A stretch of 64,000 bases of DNA, from the NCBI GenBank assembly GCA_033391075.1, contig JAWPMV010000001.1, positions 6,758,001 to 6,822,000 on the forward strand, read 5' to 3'. The position numbers and the translations under genes were made by a program. Positions 25,809 to 34,694 of this stretch are shown here, one piece after another. The DNA is from Bacteroidia bacterium (lineage in GTDB: Bacteria; Bacteroidota; Bacteroidia; J057). Position 1 is the stretch's first letter; each line of letters opens with the position of its first letter. Under the pieces are notes generated by a model, which worked only from the letters and a program-made list of their open reading frames with translations, was not told the DNA's origin and did not search any database.

Positions 25809-27293
25809 TCAATTTCTCCGAAACTCAATTTCTTCCTCTTTCCCCCAATTCTCCTCCAATAAATCTTGAGTCTGTCCTTTGAGGTATTTGTTGAAAAAGG
25901 CGAGTAGATATCGATTGCTGATTTCTGTAATCTCCTTCGCATCTCTTGAACCCAATTGGCCAAGCTGTAAAAATCCATGATCCCGAAAATTGGAATGCAT
26001 GCTTCCGTCTATGCGAATTCTGTATACCTCCGTTTTCGATAGCTTCATCAGCTGATCTTCGTATTTGGTCTGCATTTGCTCTCTTTCTTCAAATGTCTCT
26101 TTTCCAATGCCCGCTATCAGGAGTTCCTTCCAGCTAACTTCCTTTCGATCTGATTGGACATACATAAAAGGAGTTTGAAAATGCGTATTAGCAGGTAATT
26201 CCATCCAATCCCATCCATCCAAATTTACACCTGCTCTTATCTCCGGATAATTCGTACACAATTCTCCTACAGCTGCACCTCCTATGGACCATCCAAAAAG
26301 GCCTATATTTTCAAAATCAATTCGATTGTAAAAAGAAAGACTAGAATCCTGACTCATTTTCCTGACTTTTTCCAGGCTGGTAAGCATATCCTGAAGTCGA
26401 ACTCCCAAAGAAATCTTTCTCATAAATTCCTCTTTCTTCAAATCTGAAAAGTCTGTATCAAAATCAAAAGCTTTAATCTTTCGGCCATCTGGAAATTGAG
26501 TATCAACTAGAAAAGTATGATCTATAGCCAATACGAAATAGCCATGACTTACCAATTCTTCAATTTGCTGGGTATTTGAGAATCTGTTTCCTCCAGCCCC
26601 GGAAGAGTAAATGATCAAAGGAAATTTCTCTTCATTATCGACCATGGATTCATTTTCGATTGATTGCGTCTTTAGCCTTTTGGAGTTGGGATAAAAAGAG
26701 GAAATCAATCTGCTCTGCTTTTTTATAGGAAAGGAAAATTGCAGCATCAATTCCCGAAAATCGGACTCCTTTGTTGTAAGAATCTCTTTTCTATCTGAAT
26801 CTATGAAATGAAAGGGGCTAGTTCCGACAGCATAAGAGCCAGAGGGTCCTGGAAATTGTTCCTTAACAGGAAAATCATTCAAAACTCCAATCATTCCTGC
26901 TAGCAAAAAAGGAATAATCAACATATTCCAATTCTTTCTATCAGTATCAGGCGCATACCATTGAGTATGAAAAATTCCCAAGAGAATGAAACTGATCATG
27001 GCTAGTGCCAAAAATTCTTTTCCATTTAAGAAAGCAATAGGGGAGAATGGCAAAAAGTGAAGAATAGCAGCTGCCAATACTGAAAACAATCCATATCCTG
27101 CCAAAAAAGGAGCTGCTAAAGTTCGGAAACTTTGCTTTTCTCTAAATGCAGACCATAAAGCAAATAGACAAAAGTATAGGGTAGTGGAAATAAGATATAG
27201 CTTTTGATGATCCCAGGGCATTAGGAAAATAAAGATCATCAGGAAGATCCAAATGGCAAGTATGCCCAGATATGACCGAATAATATTAGCCAT
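25809..27293 (-). CDS. Membrane-anchored PAF-acetylhydrolase-like esterase
   Basis: 494 residues. The N-terminal 130 residues form about four membrane helices (YLGILAIWIFLMIFIFLMPW and following). The rest is an alpha/beta hydrolase like platelet-activating-factor acetylhydrolase: IIYSSGAGGNRFSNTQQI (oxyanion), HGYFVLAIDHTFLVDTQFPD, nucleophile motif GWSIGGAAVGEL near residue 335, acid region INLDGWDW-like, and His in DGSMHSNFRDHGFL. Plain PAF-AH proteins lack the multi-helix N-terminus, so this is a membrane version, a layout seen in some Bacteroidota and Firmicutes. The likely substrate is a short-chain acyl ester or oxidised phospholipid; this is inferred. Confidence 0.82.
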   Translation of the reverse strand: MANIIRSYLGILAIWIFLMIFIFLMPWDHQKLYLISTTLYFCLFALWSAFREKQSFRTLAAPFLAGYGLFSVLAAAILHFLPFSPIAFLNGKEFLALAMISFILLGIFHTQWYAPDTDRKNWNMLIIPFLLAGMIGVLNDFPVKEQFPGPSGSYAVGTSPFHFIDSDRKEILTTKESDFRELMLQFSFPIKKQSRLISSFYPNSKRLKTQSIENESMVDNEEKFPLIIYSSGAGGNRFSNTQQIEELVSHGYFVLAIDHTFLVDTQFPDGRKIKAFDFDTDFSDLKKEEFMRKISLGVRLQDMLTSLEKVRKMSQDSSLSFYNRIDFENIGLFGWSIGGAAVGELCTNYPEIRAGVNLDGWDWMELPANTHFQTPFMYVQSDRKEVSWKELLIAGIGKETFEEREQMQTKYEDQLMKLSKTEVYRIRIDGSMHSNFRDHGFLQLGQLGSRDAKEITEISNRYLLAFFNKYLKGQTQDLLEENWGKEEEIEFRRN

Positions 27294-27383
27294 GTGTTTC
27301 CATAATGGATTGGATTCAAAAAGCTACAGGAAAATAGCAAAAGCGATGAAGAATAAGTATCATCGTAGCAAAATGAGCATTCC

Positions 27384-28091
27384 ATGAAAATAGGAATCTT
27401 CACAGACATACACGCTAATCTGCCCGCTTTAGAAAAATCTCTTCAATTTTTTGAGAAGGAAGGATGTGACCAAATCATCCATATCGGAGATATGATCGGC
27501 ATTGGGCCCTATCCAAAAGAATGTCTAGAACTAGCCTTTACTTATCCTAACCTGGAGTGCGTCATGGGAAATCATGATTATTACTTTGCGCATGGATTGC
27601 CGGATAAAAATTGGATGAGCGAGGAAGAAATCGCCCATCAAAACTGGACGCATGATCAACTCAAGGATGAGTTAAAAGAAGAAGTGGCTAAATGGCCATT
27701 TCAGATTGATATCCAGCTAAAGGATGATTACAAAATTTCATTTCTTCATTATGCGCTAAAGGAAAATGGGTGGGATTTTAAGAGCATAGCAAAAGATCCT
27801 GATGAAAAGTCAATGGACGAAGTCTTTGCCGAGGTAGATGCGAATCTCATTTTGTTTGGTCATCACCATATCTATCACTATTTCAAAACTCAAAAGGAGT
27901 ATTTCAATCCTGGATCAGCAGGCTGTTGGAATAAACCCATTGCAAGGCTTGCCATACTTCAGTTGAAAGAGGGAGAACTAGATCTAAAACGAGTTTTTTC
28001 TCCTTACAAAGATGGAGATTTGATGAAGGCATTTGATGATAGAAAGGTTCCAAGTCGAGATTTTATCAGAAAGGTTTTTATAAATAGATAA
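27384..28091 (+). CDS. Cytoplasmic metallophosphoesterase (YfcE-like)
   Basis: 235 residues without a signal peptide. Motifs in order: GIFTDIHANLPALEKSL, HIGDMIGIGPYP, MGNHDYYFAHG, ISFLHYAL and LFGHHHIYHYF, forming a two-metal phosphodiesterase site. The residue pattern matches the small YfcE/MJ0936-type enzymes. The substrate is unknown. The next gene begins 4 bp after the stop, so it is probably co-transcribed with the agmatine-deiminase-like gene. Confidence 0.88.
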   Translation: MKIGIFTDIHANLPALEKSLQFFEKEGCDQIIHIGDMIGIGPYPKECLELAFTYPNLECVMGNHDYYFAHGLPDKNWMSEEEIAHQNWTHDQLKDELKEEVAKWPFQIDIQLKDDYKISFLHYALKENGWDFKSIAKDPDEKSMDEVFAEVDANLILFGHHHIYHYFKTQKEYFNPGSAGCWNKPIARLAILQLKEGELDLKRVFSPYKDGDLMKAFDDRKVPSRDFIRKVFINR

Positions 28092-28094
28092 AGC

Positions 28095-29399
28095 ATGAAA
28101 TTTCTATATATTTTATTTTTTTCTATAATTTTTGTTTCCTGTAAGTCTCCTGAAAAAGAAACTATGAAAAATCGAGACTATTTCATGCCTGCAGAATATG
28201 AAGAACATGAAGCTGTTTGGCTGGGCTGGCAGGAGTTTCCTCCGTATCGCCAGGCTTTTTTGGATGTAGCAACGGCACTTATGGATAGAGTAGCTCTGAA
28301 AATGATTGCCAATGATGAACTTTCTCTGGAAAATTTGAAAGATGCGTTAGGGGAAAGGGATTTGGATACAAATAAAGTCGAGTTTTTTATCATGGAAGAT
28401 AATCGACTTTGGATGAGAGATCATGGAGCGACATATTTATTGAATGAGGCTGGGGAGAAAGCGATTGTTGATTTTCAATGGTCGGCTTATGCCTTTTATG
28501 ATTTTCAATTGGTGAAGCAAAAGGGAAATAAAAAGAAAGCCCAGGAAGAGACCGATAAAGAATTGGCAAAAAAGACAGGAATCATTGACCGTAAGATGGC
28601 TGAATCAGCAAATCTTCCCATCATCGATACGGATGTGGTGATGGAGGGGGGATCTATAGAGGTAAATGGAAAGGGGACTTTGATCTTGTGTGAGAAAGTT
28701 ACCTTTCAACGAAATCCAGGAAAGACTAAAGAAGAATTAGAATCAGCATTCAAAGATGCCCTGGGAGTAAATCATATCATTTGGCTTCCAGAAGGTCTGG
28801 CTGATGATCCTCATTTTTTCAGTCAGATTGAAGGCGATTTATATGGATATGGAACAGGCGGACATACGGACGAATTTGTTCGATTCATTGATGATAATAC
28901 GGTATTTCTGGCTTGGGTAGAAAAGGAGGAAAAAGATGAAAACCCCATCAATCGTATCAATTATGAAAGAATGAGCAAGAATCTGGAAATATTGGAAGCT
29001 TCTACAGATCAAGATGGAAACCCCATAAAGGTCATCAAAGTAGCTATCCCCGATCTCTCCTTTCAGGAAGTAGAGGTAGTAGAAAAAATGGAAGGGGAAT
29101 ATGATTTAAATATTCCACTGGAAATGATCGGAAAGTCAGATAAAGAATTACAATTGGGAGATAAACTAAAGCGGGTACCAGCATCCAGTTATTTAAACTA
29201 TTTGGTCACAAATGGGGTAGTGCTGCTACCGACTTATTTATCAGAAACAACCTCAGCAGAGAAGGAGGCCAAAGTAAAATCTCAATTTCAAAAAGCCTTT
29301 CCTGATCGAGATATCATCTTCTTAAATGCTATGAAGCTCAATTATTTTGGCGGAGGCATTCATTGCATCACGCAACAAGAACCCAAATCAAAAAAGTAG
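28095..29399 (+). CDS. Agmatine deiminase / bacterial peptidyl-arginine deiminase-like lipoprotein
   Basis: 434 residues. It starts with a lipoprotein signal (MKFLYILFFSIIFVSC). The rest matches the PPAD/agmatine deiminase fold: AEYEEHEAVWLGWQ, LWMRDHGATYLLN (guanidinium-binding Asp), VVMEGGSIEVNGKGTLILC, GYGTGGHTDEFVRF (catalytic His-Asp) and NYFGGGIHCITQQEP with the nucleophilic Cys near residue 422. The family hydrolyses agmatine, or in some members peptide arginine, to release ammonia. The lipobox argues for the periplasm, unlike cytoplasmic agmatine deiminases. A partner N-carbamoylputrescine amidase gene is not in the window. Confidence 0.88.
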   Translation: MKFLYILFFSIIFVSCKSPEKETMKNRDYFMPAEYEEHEAVWLGWQEFPPYRQAFLDVATALMDRVALKMIANDELSLENLKDALGERDLDTNKVEFFIMEDNRLWMRDHGATYLLNEAGEKAIVDFQWSAYAFYDFQLVKQKGNKKKAQEETDKELAKKTGIIDRKMAESANLPIIDTDVVMEGGSIEVNGKGTLILCEKVTFQRNPGKTKEELESAFKDALGVNHIIWLPEGLADDPHFFSQIEGDLYGYGTGGHTDEFVRFIDDNTVFLAWVEKEEKDENPINRINYERMSKNLEILEASTDQDGNPIKVIKVAIPDLSFQEVEVVEKMEGEYDLNIPLEMIGKSDKELQLGDKLKRVPASSYLNYLVTNGVVLLPTYLSETTSAEKEAKVKSQFQKAFPDRDIIFLNAMKLNYFGGGIHCITQQEPKSKK

Positions 29400-29408
29400 A
29401 GAAAAAAA

Positions 29409-29563
29409 ACAGCCTGAGAATCGCATAAAAAAAGCTCTCTCAGGTATTGGTACAGGCTATAAAATTCTCAAAGGGATTTTTAGGCACTAAAATATGCTTT
29501 TTTATTCGTTAAATATCTGAAAATCAATTATTTATAACACATACCAACCTGTGTGTATAATTC
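29409..29563 (+). repeat. CCTGAGAATC intergenic element, copy D
   Basis: Starts CCTGAGAATCGCATAAAAAA at 29413, with GGTATTGGTACAGGCT in the middle and ATTCTCA closing at 29464-29470. It ends in a hairpin region ACACATACC...TGTGTGTAT at 29538-29557. The head-to-hairpin distance is 127 bp. It lies upstream of a methyltransferase gene, as does copy A. Confidence 0.75.
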
Positions 29564-29650
29564 CTTTTTTGCTTGGCGTAATTTGCAGATTTTGGGCTTT
29601 TGGAGGAAAAATGGGAAGGAATTGTGCAGATTTGTATAAAATCAACAATC

Positions 29651-30295
29651 ATGAAAGACAAACAAATCTCCTACTATGCTCAGCGAGCGCATGAGTATGA
29701 AAAAATCTACCACAAAGCAGAGCGGCAGGAAGACCTCAGAAAATTGGAATTATTGTTACCCCAACTGGTAAAGACAAAAAGCGTGCTGGAAATTGGATGT
29801 GGTACAGCTTATTGGACTCAGTTCATGAGCCAAACAGCAAATTCAATCCTGGCAAGTGATATAAATGAATCTGTACTGGAGATCGCCAAAACGAAATCTT
29901 ATCCAACTAATCCGGAATTCATCTTAGGAGATTATGAGCAGCTCGATGAATTGGAGGGACAATTTGATCTCATTTTTGCCGGCTTTGTTGTATCTCATAT
30001 TCGAAGAGAACATCTGGAAAATTTCATTTCTCGCCTTAGCTCGAAACTCAAAAGGGGAGGGGAGATCATTTTTATGGACAATGTTTTTGTTGAAGGGAGT
30101 AGTACACCCATTTCGGAAAGTGATGAATGGGGAAATACTTTTCAGGAACGGAAATTAGATGATGGAAAGGCTTTTAGAGTTTTGAAGAATTTCTATCAGA
30201 AAGAAGATTGGAAGAAACTCTTGAAGAAGCCTGTTGAATTTAACCAATTGAAATTCACCTATTTTTATCTCCTTCAGATCAAGCATGTAAAATGA
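29651..30295 (+). CDS. Class I SAM-dependent methyltransferase
   Basis: 214 residues from the ATG at 29651; the open frame extends 17 codons further upstream, but MKDKQISYYAQRAHEYEKIY is the typical start of this family. SAM motifs: SVLEIGCGTAYWTQFM (I), LASDINESVLEIAK (II), FDLIFAGFVVSHIRREHL and LKRGGEIIFMDN. The fold is complete. The substrate is unknown. No relation to the zinc-finger methyltransferase at 21511 beyond the shared fold. Confidence 0.85.
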   Translation: MKDKQISYYAQRAHEYEKIYHKAERQEDLRKLELLLPQLVKTKSVLEIGCGTAYWTQFMSQTANSILASDINESVLEIAKTKSYPTNPEFILGDYEQLDELEGQFDLIFAGFVVSHIRREHLENFISRLSSKLKRGGEIIFMDNVFVEGSSTPISESDEWGNTFQERKLDDGKAFRVLKNFYQKEDWKKLLKKPVEFNQLKFTYFYLLQIKHVK

Positions 30296-30457
30296 GTATG
30301 CTGATAGGAGGAGCAGCTGACCTCTACCCAAAATCTGTGGAAACATACTATGCATACAGACCTTCTTTTTGGAAGAAGTTGAGAGAATAAAAAGAAATTG
30401 ACAGGATATATCGTATAAATAAGATAAATTCTAAAATTGGAATTTGATTGCTCTCTT

Positions 30458-31498
30458 ATGAAGTGGAAATATATAAAAATAGGGATATTGGTTCTTTTGG
30501 CCATACTCATTATCGTTCCTGCTTACCAATATTATGGATCGATTGATTGGGCGAAGAAGCATAGTGCGAAAATAAATGCCCTTCCTGTTTTGGGACAGGC
30601 AGATGACAGCGGTTTATTTCGCCTTCCAGTAGGAGATTTTGAGTTTTTTGCACGAGTTGCAGGTCTTCAAAATGACGGACCTGGATTAATTCTTCTTCAT
30701 GGCTTCCCTGAATCTTCAATTGCCTGGGATCCTTTGCTGGAAAAAGCCGCCGCCGAGGGATTTCGAGTCATTGCTTTTGACCAAAGAGGCTACAGTCCAG
30801 GTGCTCGGCCCGAGGAGTTAGAAGAGTATCATATCGATAAATTGACTGAAGATGTATTGGCGGTAGCAGATAAAGTAGGCTTTGATCAATTTCATTTAGC
30901 CGGACATGATTGGGGATCTGCTGTGGGTTGGAATGTGAGTATGAATCATCCGGAAAGGGTACTTTCCTGGTCAGCTTTATCTATTCCTCACATCGGGCTG
31001 TTTTTTGATGCGGTGCTCACGCATCCCGAACAACAGAAACGGAGTAGCTACATTCATCAATTACGAATACCCATTATCCCCGAATATATGTTTGTGTCCA
31101 ATGGACAAAAACGTGTTCGAGAAGGTATGGCTAAAATTCCCGCTAAATATCTGGACGAATATCTCGCTATCCAGGCAGAAAAAGGTGCAACAACGGCTAT
31201 GCTAAATTGGTACCGTGCGCTAGAAATAGATGAAGTTGAGGGGATTGAAAGCTTAAAGCAAAAAATCAAAGTTCCGACTTTATTTATTTGGGGAACGGAA
31301 GATGGAGTAGTGGCCCCGGAAATTATCCCCGATCAAAAAGAATTGATAGAAGCTCCTTATGAGGAAGTAGCATTAGAAAGCGGTCATTCTCTTATGCAAT
31401 TTGAAGAAGAAGCTGTAGTCCGTGCAATCTTATCTCACCTCAAACGAAACTCATCAGAAAAATCAAGCGAAAATAGCCCTGAGAATCTCATAAAATAG
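30458..31498 (+). CDS. Epoxide-hydrolase-like alpha/beta hydrolase
   Basis: 346 residues from the ATG at 30458, with an N-terminal membrane anchor (IKIGILVLLAILIIVPAYQY). Motifs: LLHGFPESSIAWDPLL (oxyanion), FDQRGYSPGARPEE, GHDWGSAVGWN (Asp nucleophile position, typical of epoxide hydrolases and haloalkane dehalogenases), LFIWGTEDGV (acid) and ESGHSLMQFEEE (catalytic His). An Asp nucleophile argues against a serine esterase. The last 11 residues (SENSPENLIK region) are encoded inside the intergenic repeat that starts at 31478, which also supplies the stop codon. Confidence 0.85.
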   Translation: MKWKYIKIGILVLLAILIIVPAYQYYGSIDWAKKHSAKINALPVLGQADDSGLFRLPVGDFEFFARVAGLQNDGPGLILLHGFPESSIAWDPLLEKAAAEGFRVIAFDQRGYSPGARPEELEEYHIDKLTEDVLAVADKVGFDQFHLAGHDWGSAVGWNVSMNHPERVLSWSALSIPHIGLFFDAVLTHPEQQKRSSYIHQLRIPIIPEYMFVSNGQKRVREGMAKIPAKYLDEYLAIQAEKGATTAMLNWYRALEIDEVEGIESLKQKIKVPTLFIWGTEDGVVAPEIIPDQKELIEAPYEEVALESGHSLMQFEEEAVVRAILSHLKRNSSEKSSENSPENLIK

Positions 31499-31622
31499 AG
31501 CTGTTCGGGTAATGGTCCAGTTCGGAAAAATCTCAGGCTGAATGTGTCCACGGAAATAACCACGTTTTTGTTTCAACTATCTCTTTATCAATACTTTAAA
31601 GTAAATACCTTCTGGTATGTAT
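31478..31622 (+). repeat. CCTGAGAATC intergenic element, copy E
   Basis: Starts CCTGAGAATCTCATAAAATA inside the hydrolase gene (stop at 31498), with GGGTAATGGTCCAG and TCTCAGG closing near 31531-31537. It ends in a hairpin ATACC-TTCT-GGTAT at 31605-31618. The head-to-hairpin distance is 126 bp. It lies between convergent genes. Confidence 0.75.
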
Positions 31623-31663
31623 ATATCAATTCTTGCTTCAATTCTCCTGCAAATTTCAGCTTT

Positions 31664-32884
31664 TTAGCCCATTTTCCACCAGGAATTGATAACATTTTTC
31701 CAATCCTGATTTGCACAGTGATTGAGTTGAATTTCTTCACAGCCATTAAAGCGGGCATAAGCTTCTAGGGCCTCTCGAAGACTTGTGTAAAAGTGCTCAC
31801 TTTCATCCGAAAAATTCTCTTCCTTCCAAAGATGCTGAATCAAGAAGATTTTTTGCTTTCGATCCGCCTTGACATCCACCCTTCCTGCAAATTCATCCCC
31901 CCATAATATAGGCAAGGAGTAGTATCCAAACTGTCGTTTTTTCTGAGGGACATAGACCTCTATTTGATAGTTGAAATTGAAGAAATTACTTAGCCTCTTT
32001 CTTTGTATGACTGAATTGTCGAAGGGATTGAGTAAATAAATCTTTTTATTTACGATTCGTAATACTTTATTGTCAAAATTATCAGAAAGTATGTAAAAAG
32101 GATCACTTTCTAATCCTTTGATTTTCAATTGAATAATCTCCTTACCCTCTATTTTCTCCTGGATCCTACGCTTTATCGAAGCTTTTATCCCTCTTCTTAG
32201 GTAATTGATCTCCGAAATCTGTGCTAAACCATGTGAATCGAGGGCTCTTTTTATCAGGTAATCAGCCATCTCATCCTCACTGGGTTCGCTCCTGTCTATG
32301 TGCTCAGGAAGGGTCCTTTCTGTCAGGTCAAAAACCTTCTGAAATTTCTTGCGCTTAGAGATCATAAGCTCTCCTTCAATGAATAATTGTTCCAACGCAA
32401 TTTTTGCAGGTTTCCAGGTGTACCAGCTAGGCTTTGTTCCCGAAGGATTTCCGAAATTTTTGGATTGCATAGGCCCCTCAGCTCGAATACGATCAAGGAC
32501 ATACTTCCTCATTTTGTGATCTCTTTCAAACCAGTGTTTATCCATGGCCTTTACCTGATTTTTTTTCCAATGGCTGTATCGAAAATCTTCAATGGGTAAA
32601 AAGGCTGCAGCATGGCTCCAGTATTCAAAAATCTCCTTATCCTTTTCCAGCAATCTCCATATCATATCCGGATGATAATCTGGAACGCGGGTCCAAATCG
32701 TATGGTGATGCGCACGTTGAACTACAGATATCGTATCGATCTGTATGTAGCTCAATTGCCGGATGGCCTGTAAGGCTCCTCTTTTTCCTTTGTAAAATTT
32801 TTGGCCCAATAATCCCTGTGCTTTGAGGGCAATTCTTCTTGCCTGCTTTTGGGATATCTCTATTTCCTGTGTATTTTTTATCAA
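31664..32884 (-). CDS. YcaQ/AlkX-type DNA glycosylase (HTH_42 family)
   Basis: 406 residues. YcaQ (AlkX) is a DNA glycosylase that unhooks interstrand crosslinks and removes bulky alkylated bases. The family signature is clear near residues 45-70: QLSYIQIDTISVVQRAHHHT, whose Gln-x-Asp is the catalytic motif. Then WSHAAAFLPIEDFRYSHW and tandem winged-helix regions, and a C-terminal GYYSLPILWGDEFAGRVDVKADR. Length is typical. It converges on the hydrolase gene with repeat E between them and faces the DUF1801 gene across 12 bp, so promoters overlap there. Confidence 0.88.
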   Translation of the reverse strand: MIKNTQEIEISQKQARRIALKAQGLLGQKFYKGKRGALQAIRQLSYIQIDTISVVQRAHHHTIWTRVPDYHPDMIWRLLEKDKEIFEYWSHAAAFLPIEDFRYSHWKKNQVKAMDKHWFERDHKMRKYVLDRIRAEGPMQSKNFGNPSGTKPSWYTWKPAKIALEQLFIEGELMISKRKKFQKVFDLTERTLPEHIDRSEPSEDEMADYLIKRALDSHGLAQISEINYLRRGIKASIKRRIQEKIEGKEIIQLKIKGLESDPFYILSDNFDNKVLRIVNKKIYLLNPFDNSVIQRKRLSNFFNFNYQIEVYVPQKKRQFGYYSLPILWGDEFAGRVDVKADRKQKIFLIQHLWKEENFSDESEHFYTSLREALEAYARFNGCEEIQLNHCANQDWKNVINSWWKMG

Positions 32885-32896
32885 AGCCTTAGATAA

Positions 32897-33277
32897 ATGA
32901 GTAGTGTAGAAAGCTATATAGAAAATCTTGCCGAAGATCGAAAATCAGCCATTAATTCTATCCGGGATCGACTCATGCACCACCTTCCCGAAGGCTCTCG
33001 GATCAATATGGATTATCGGATGCCGACCTTCATCGTGGATGAGCATATCCTTTTTGCCCTGGCCAGTCAAAAACATCATATGGCCCTTTACGTTATGCCC
33101 TTTGATTTGTTGGATGATTTGAAGGATGACTTAGCCCATTTCGATGTGGGCAAGTCTTGTATTCGTTTTCGCAAACTCAGCGATGAACGCATGGAATCAC
33201 TCAATCGGATCATTCAATACGTAGTGGCGAATCAGGACCAAAGCGAAAATTACAGGCGTTACCCAGCGAAATCATGA
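32897..33277 (+). CDS. DUF1801 / YdhG-like protein
   Basis: 126 residues matching the DUF1801 (YdhG/Fra-like) fold: YIENLAEDRKSAINSIRDRL near the N-terminus, INMDYRMPTFIVDEHILFAL in the middle and IRFRKLSDERMESLNRIIQY near the end. Members include a B. subtilis frataxin-like iron chaperone, but most are uncharacterised. It starts a run of five closely spaced plus-strand genes and overlaps the next gene by 4 bp (ATGA). Confidence 0.85.
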   Translation: MSSVESYIENLAEDRKSAINSIRDRLMHHLPEGSRINMDYRMPTFIVDEHILFALASQKHHMALYVMPFDLLDDLKDDLAHFDVGKSCIRFRKLSDERMESLNRIIQYVVANQDQSENYRRYPAKS

Positions 33278-33807
33278 GAATGAAATTTGGCAGCCTATAT
33301 TTTTTCATACTCATTGCTATAATTTTGTTCTCCGCCCAAAATTTATCAGCTCAAAAAGAAAGGTATTGGGGGAGAACCTCAATTTCACTTAATGCCAAAC
33401 AGGCTTATTATAAAATAGTTGTTTATCAAAAGGAGAATTTATCCTTCTTCTTTGACTTACAGGCATTTAAGGAGTATTGCTATAAAGAAGAATATATAGA
33501 CCAAAATAATAAAAGGATCGTTCAGGTATTTCAGAAAATGGAGGAAGAAATGAAAGGAGATACTCTTTTTCTTAATCCTTATACATCGATTTCTCCTATA
33601 AGCGGATTAACGTATAATTTTTTGAATAAAAAGATTCGATCAGGAGATCTAATGATATACGATCGGAAAACAGGACGATGGGAAACCAAACTGATTCGTA
33701 AAAACTTCAGGTACTATTGTGGAACTAGGTGCGGTCGGGGAGGAAAAAAATATTTTCTTAGTAGTACAGGTCAGGAGGTTTTTGAATGGATAGAGTTTGT
33801 TAATTGA
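33274..33807 (+). CDS. Secreted protein of unknown function
   Basis: 177 residues. The ATG sits in an ATGA overlap with the DUF1801 stop, indicating translational coupling. The signal peptide is YFFILIAIILFSAQNLSAQ. The mature part is basic and aromatic (AKQAYYKIVVYQKENLSFFF; RYYCGTRCGRGGKKYFLSS) with two cysteines that could form a disulphide. No known domain was recognised. Function is unknown. Confidence 0.65.
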   Translation: MRMKFGSLYFFILIAIILFSAQNLSAQKERYWGRTSISLNAKQAYYKIVVYQKENLSFFFDLQAFKEYCYKEEYIDQNNKRIVQVFQKMEEEMKGDTLFLNPYTSISPISGLTYNFLNKKIRSGDLMIYDRKTGRWETKLIRKNFRYYCGTRCGRGGKKYFLSSTGQEVFEWIEFVN

Positions 33808-33821
33808 ATGAAGTGTAGAAA

Positions 33822-34691
33822 ATGGAAAGCTACAAAGTCATTCCCTTTCGATGGAATGTAGATAAGCTAAACGAACTGGGCTCTTTACTCGATTATTCAA
33901 GCATAAAGCTGGATGATGAATTTCTCGGTGAATTGATTTCATCCGCAGCTCGCATACTCGCATTTTCCGGCAATGCCTATTGCTATTTCGTAGGAAGATC
34001 ACCCGAAAACTATTTCGATCTACTTACTGCTGCTTTTTATGAGCAGAAAAACCTACGAGATCGGATCAATCTTTTTCAATTCTCTCGAGGCTATTCGACT
34101 TTCGAAGAACTCCTTGCTCAAAACAAAACTGAAGTCGAAAGCCTCTTTTCCTATATGAAAGAGATCGGTTTATCTCCCCAACAAATTCTGGGAAGAAAAG
34201 AGAAAACGGCTTTCATCGACCTGGTTTATTCTGGCAGCACTTTCGAAGCATTGCTCTCTTTGTATAAATACTGGACCGAAAGGGAAAAGGAAAATTGGCC
34301 GGAAGTGCGGAAGAAAATGCGAATCGTGGGGATAACAGAACGGACCAAAAACAGCCCCAATACCTGGCGTTGGCAGCAACAAGCGGATTGGATAGATCTT
34401 ATTGGAGAATCCCGAGTGAAAAATGTGTCCATCACTTATGGGCTTTGGACCTATTTGGGAAATCATCAAAGTAAGACGACCCTTTCACATCATCCCGATA
34501 AGTGGGGAAAGGAAGCTGCTGAAAAACCGGAAAGAAGTACTTATAATCGGGAGGGCTTACAAATTGCACGGAAAATATTTCTGTTAGGGAGAAGTAAAAA
34601 GGGCCGAGAAGAACTACGTAGGCAGCTGATCAAACAAAATGAGATGAAATTTGATTGGTTTAAAGCTTATCAGCAGGCATTAAAATCTTAA
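33822..34691 (+). CDS. Uncharacterised protein with phosphoribosyltransferase-like motifs
   Basis: 289 residues, no signal peptide. Two segments recall PRTase folds: YCYFVGRSPENYFDLL near residue 65 and AFIDLVYSGSTFEALLSLY near residue 130, the second resembling the PRPP-binding loop (hydrophobic strand, Asp, then a Gly/Ser/Thr loop). Two aspartates usual in PRPP sites are not both present, so this is a tentative fold assignment. The remainder is helical with many charged residues. It is closely spaced with the ASCH-like gene downstream (3 bp gap). Function is unknown. Confidence 0.6.
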   Translation: MESYKVIPFRWNVDKLNELGSLLDYSSIKLDDEFLGELISSAARILAFSGNAYCYFVGRSPENYFDLLTAAFYEQKNLRDRINLFQFSRGYSTFEELLAQNKTEVESLFSYMKEIGLSPQQILGRKEKTAFIDLVYSGSTFEALLSLYKYWTEREKENWPEVRKKMRIVGITERTKNSPNTWRWQQQADWIDLIGESRVKNVSITYGLWTYLGNHQSKTTLSHHPDKWGKEAAEKPERSTYNREGLQIARKIFLLGRSKKGREELRRQLIKQNEMKFDWFKAYQQALKS

Positions 34692-34694
34692 GCT

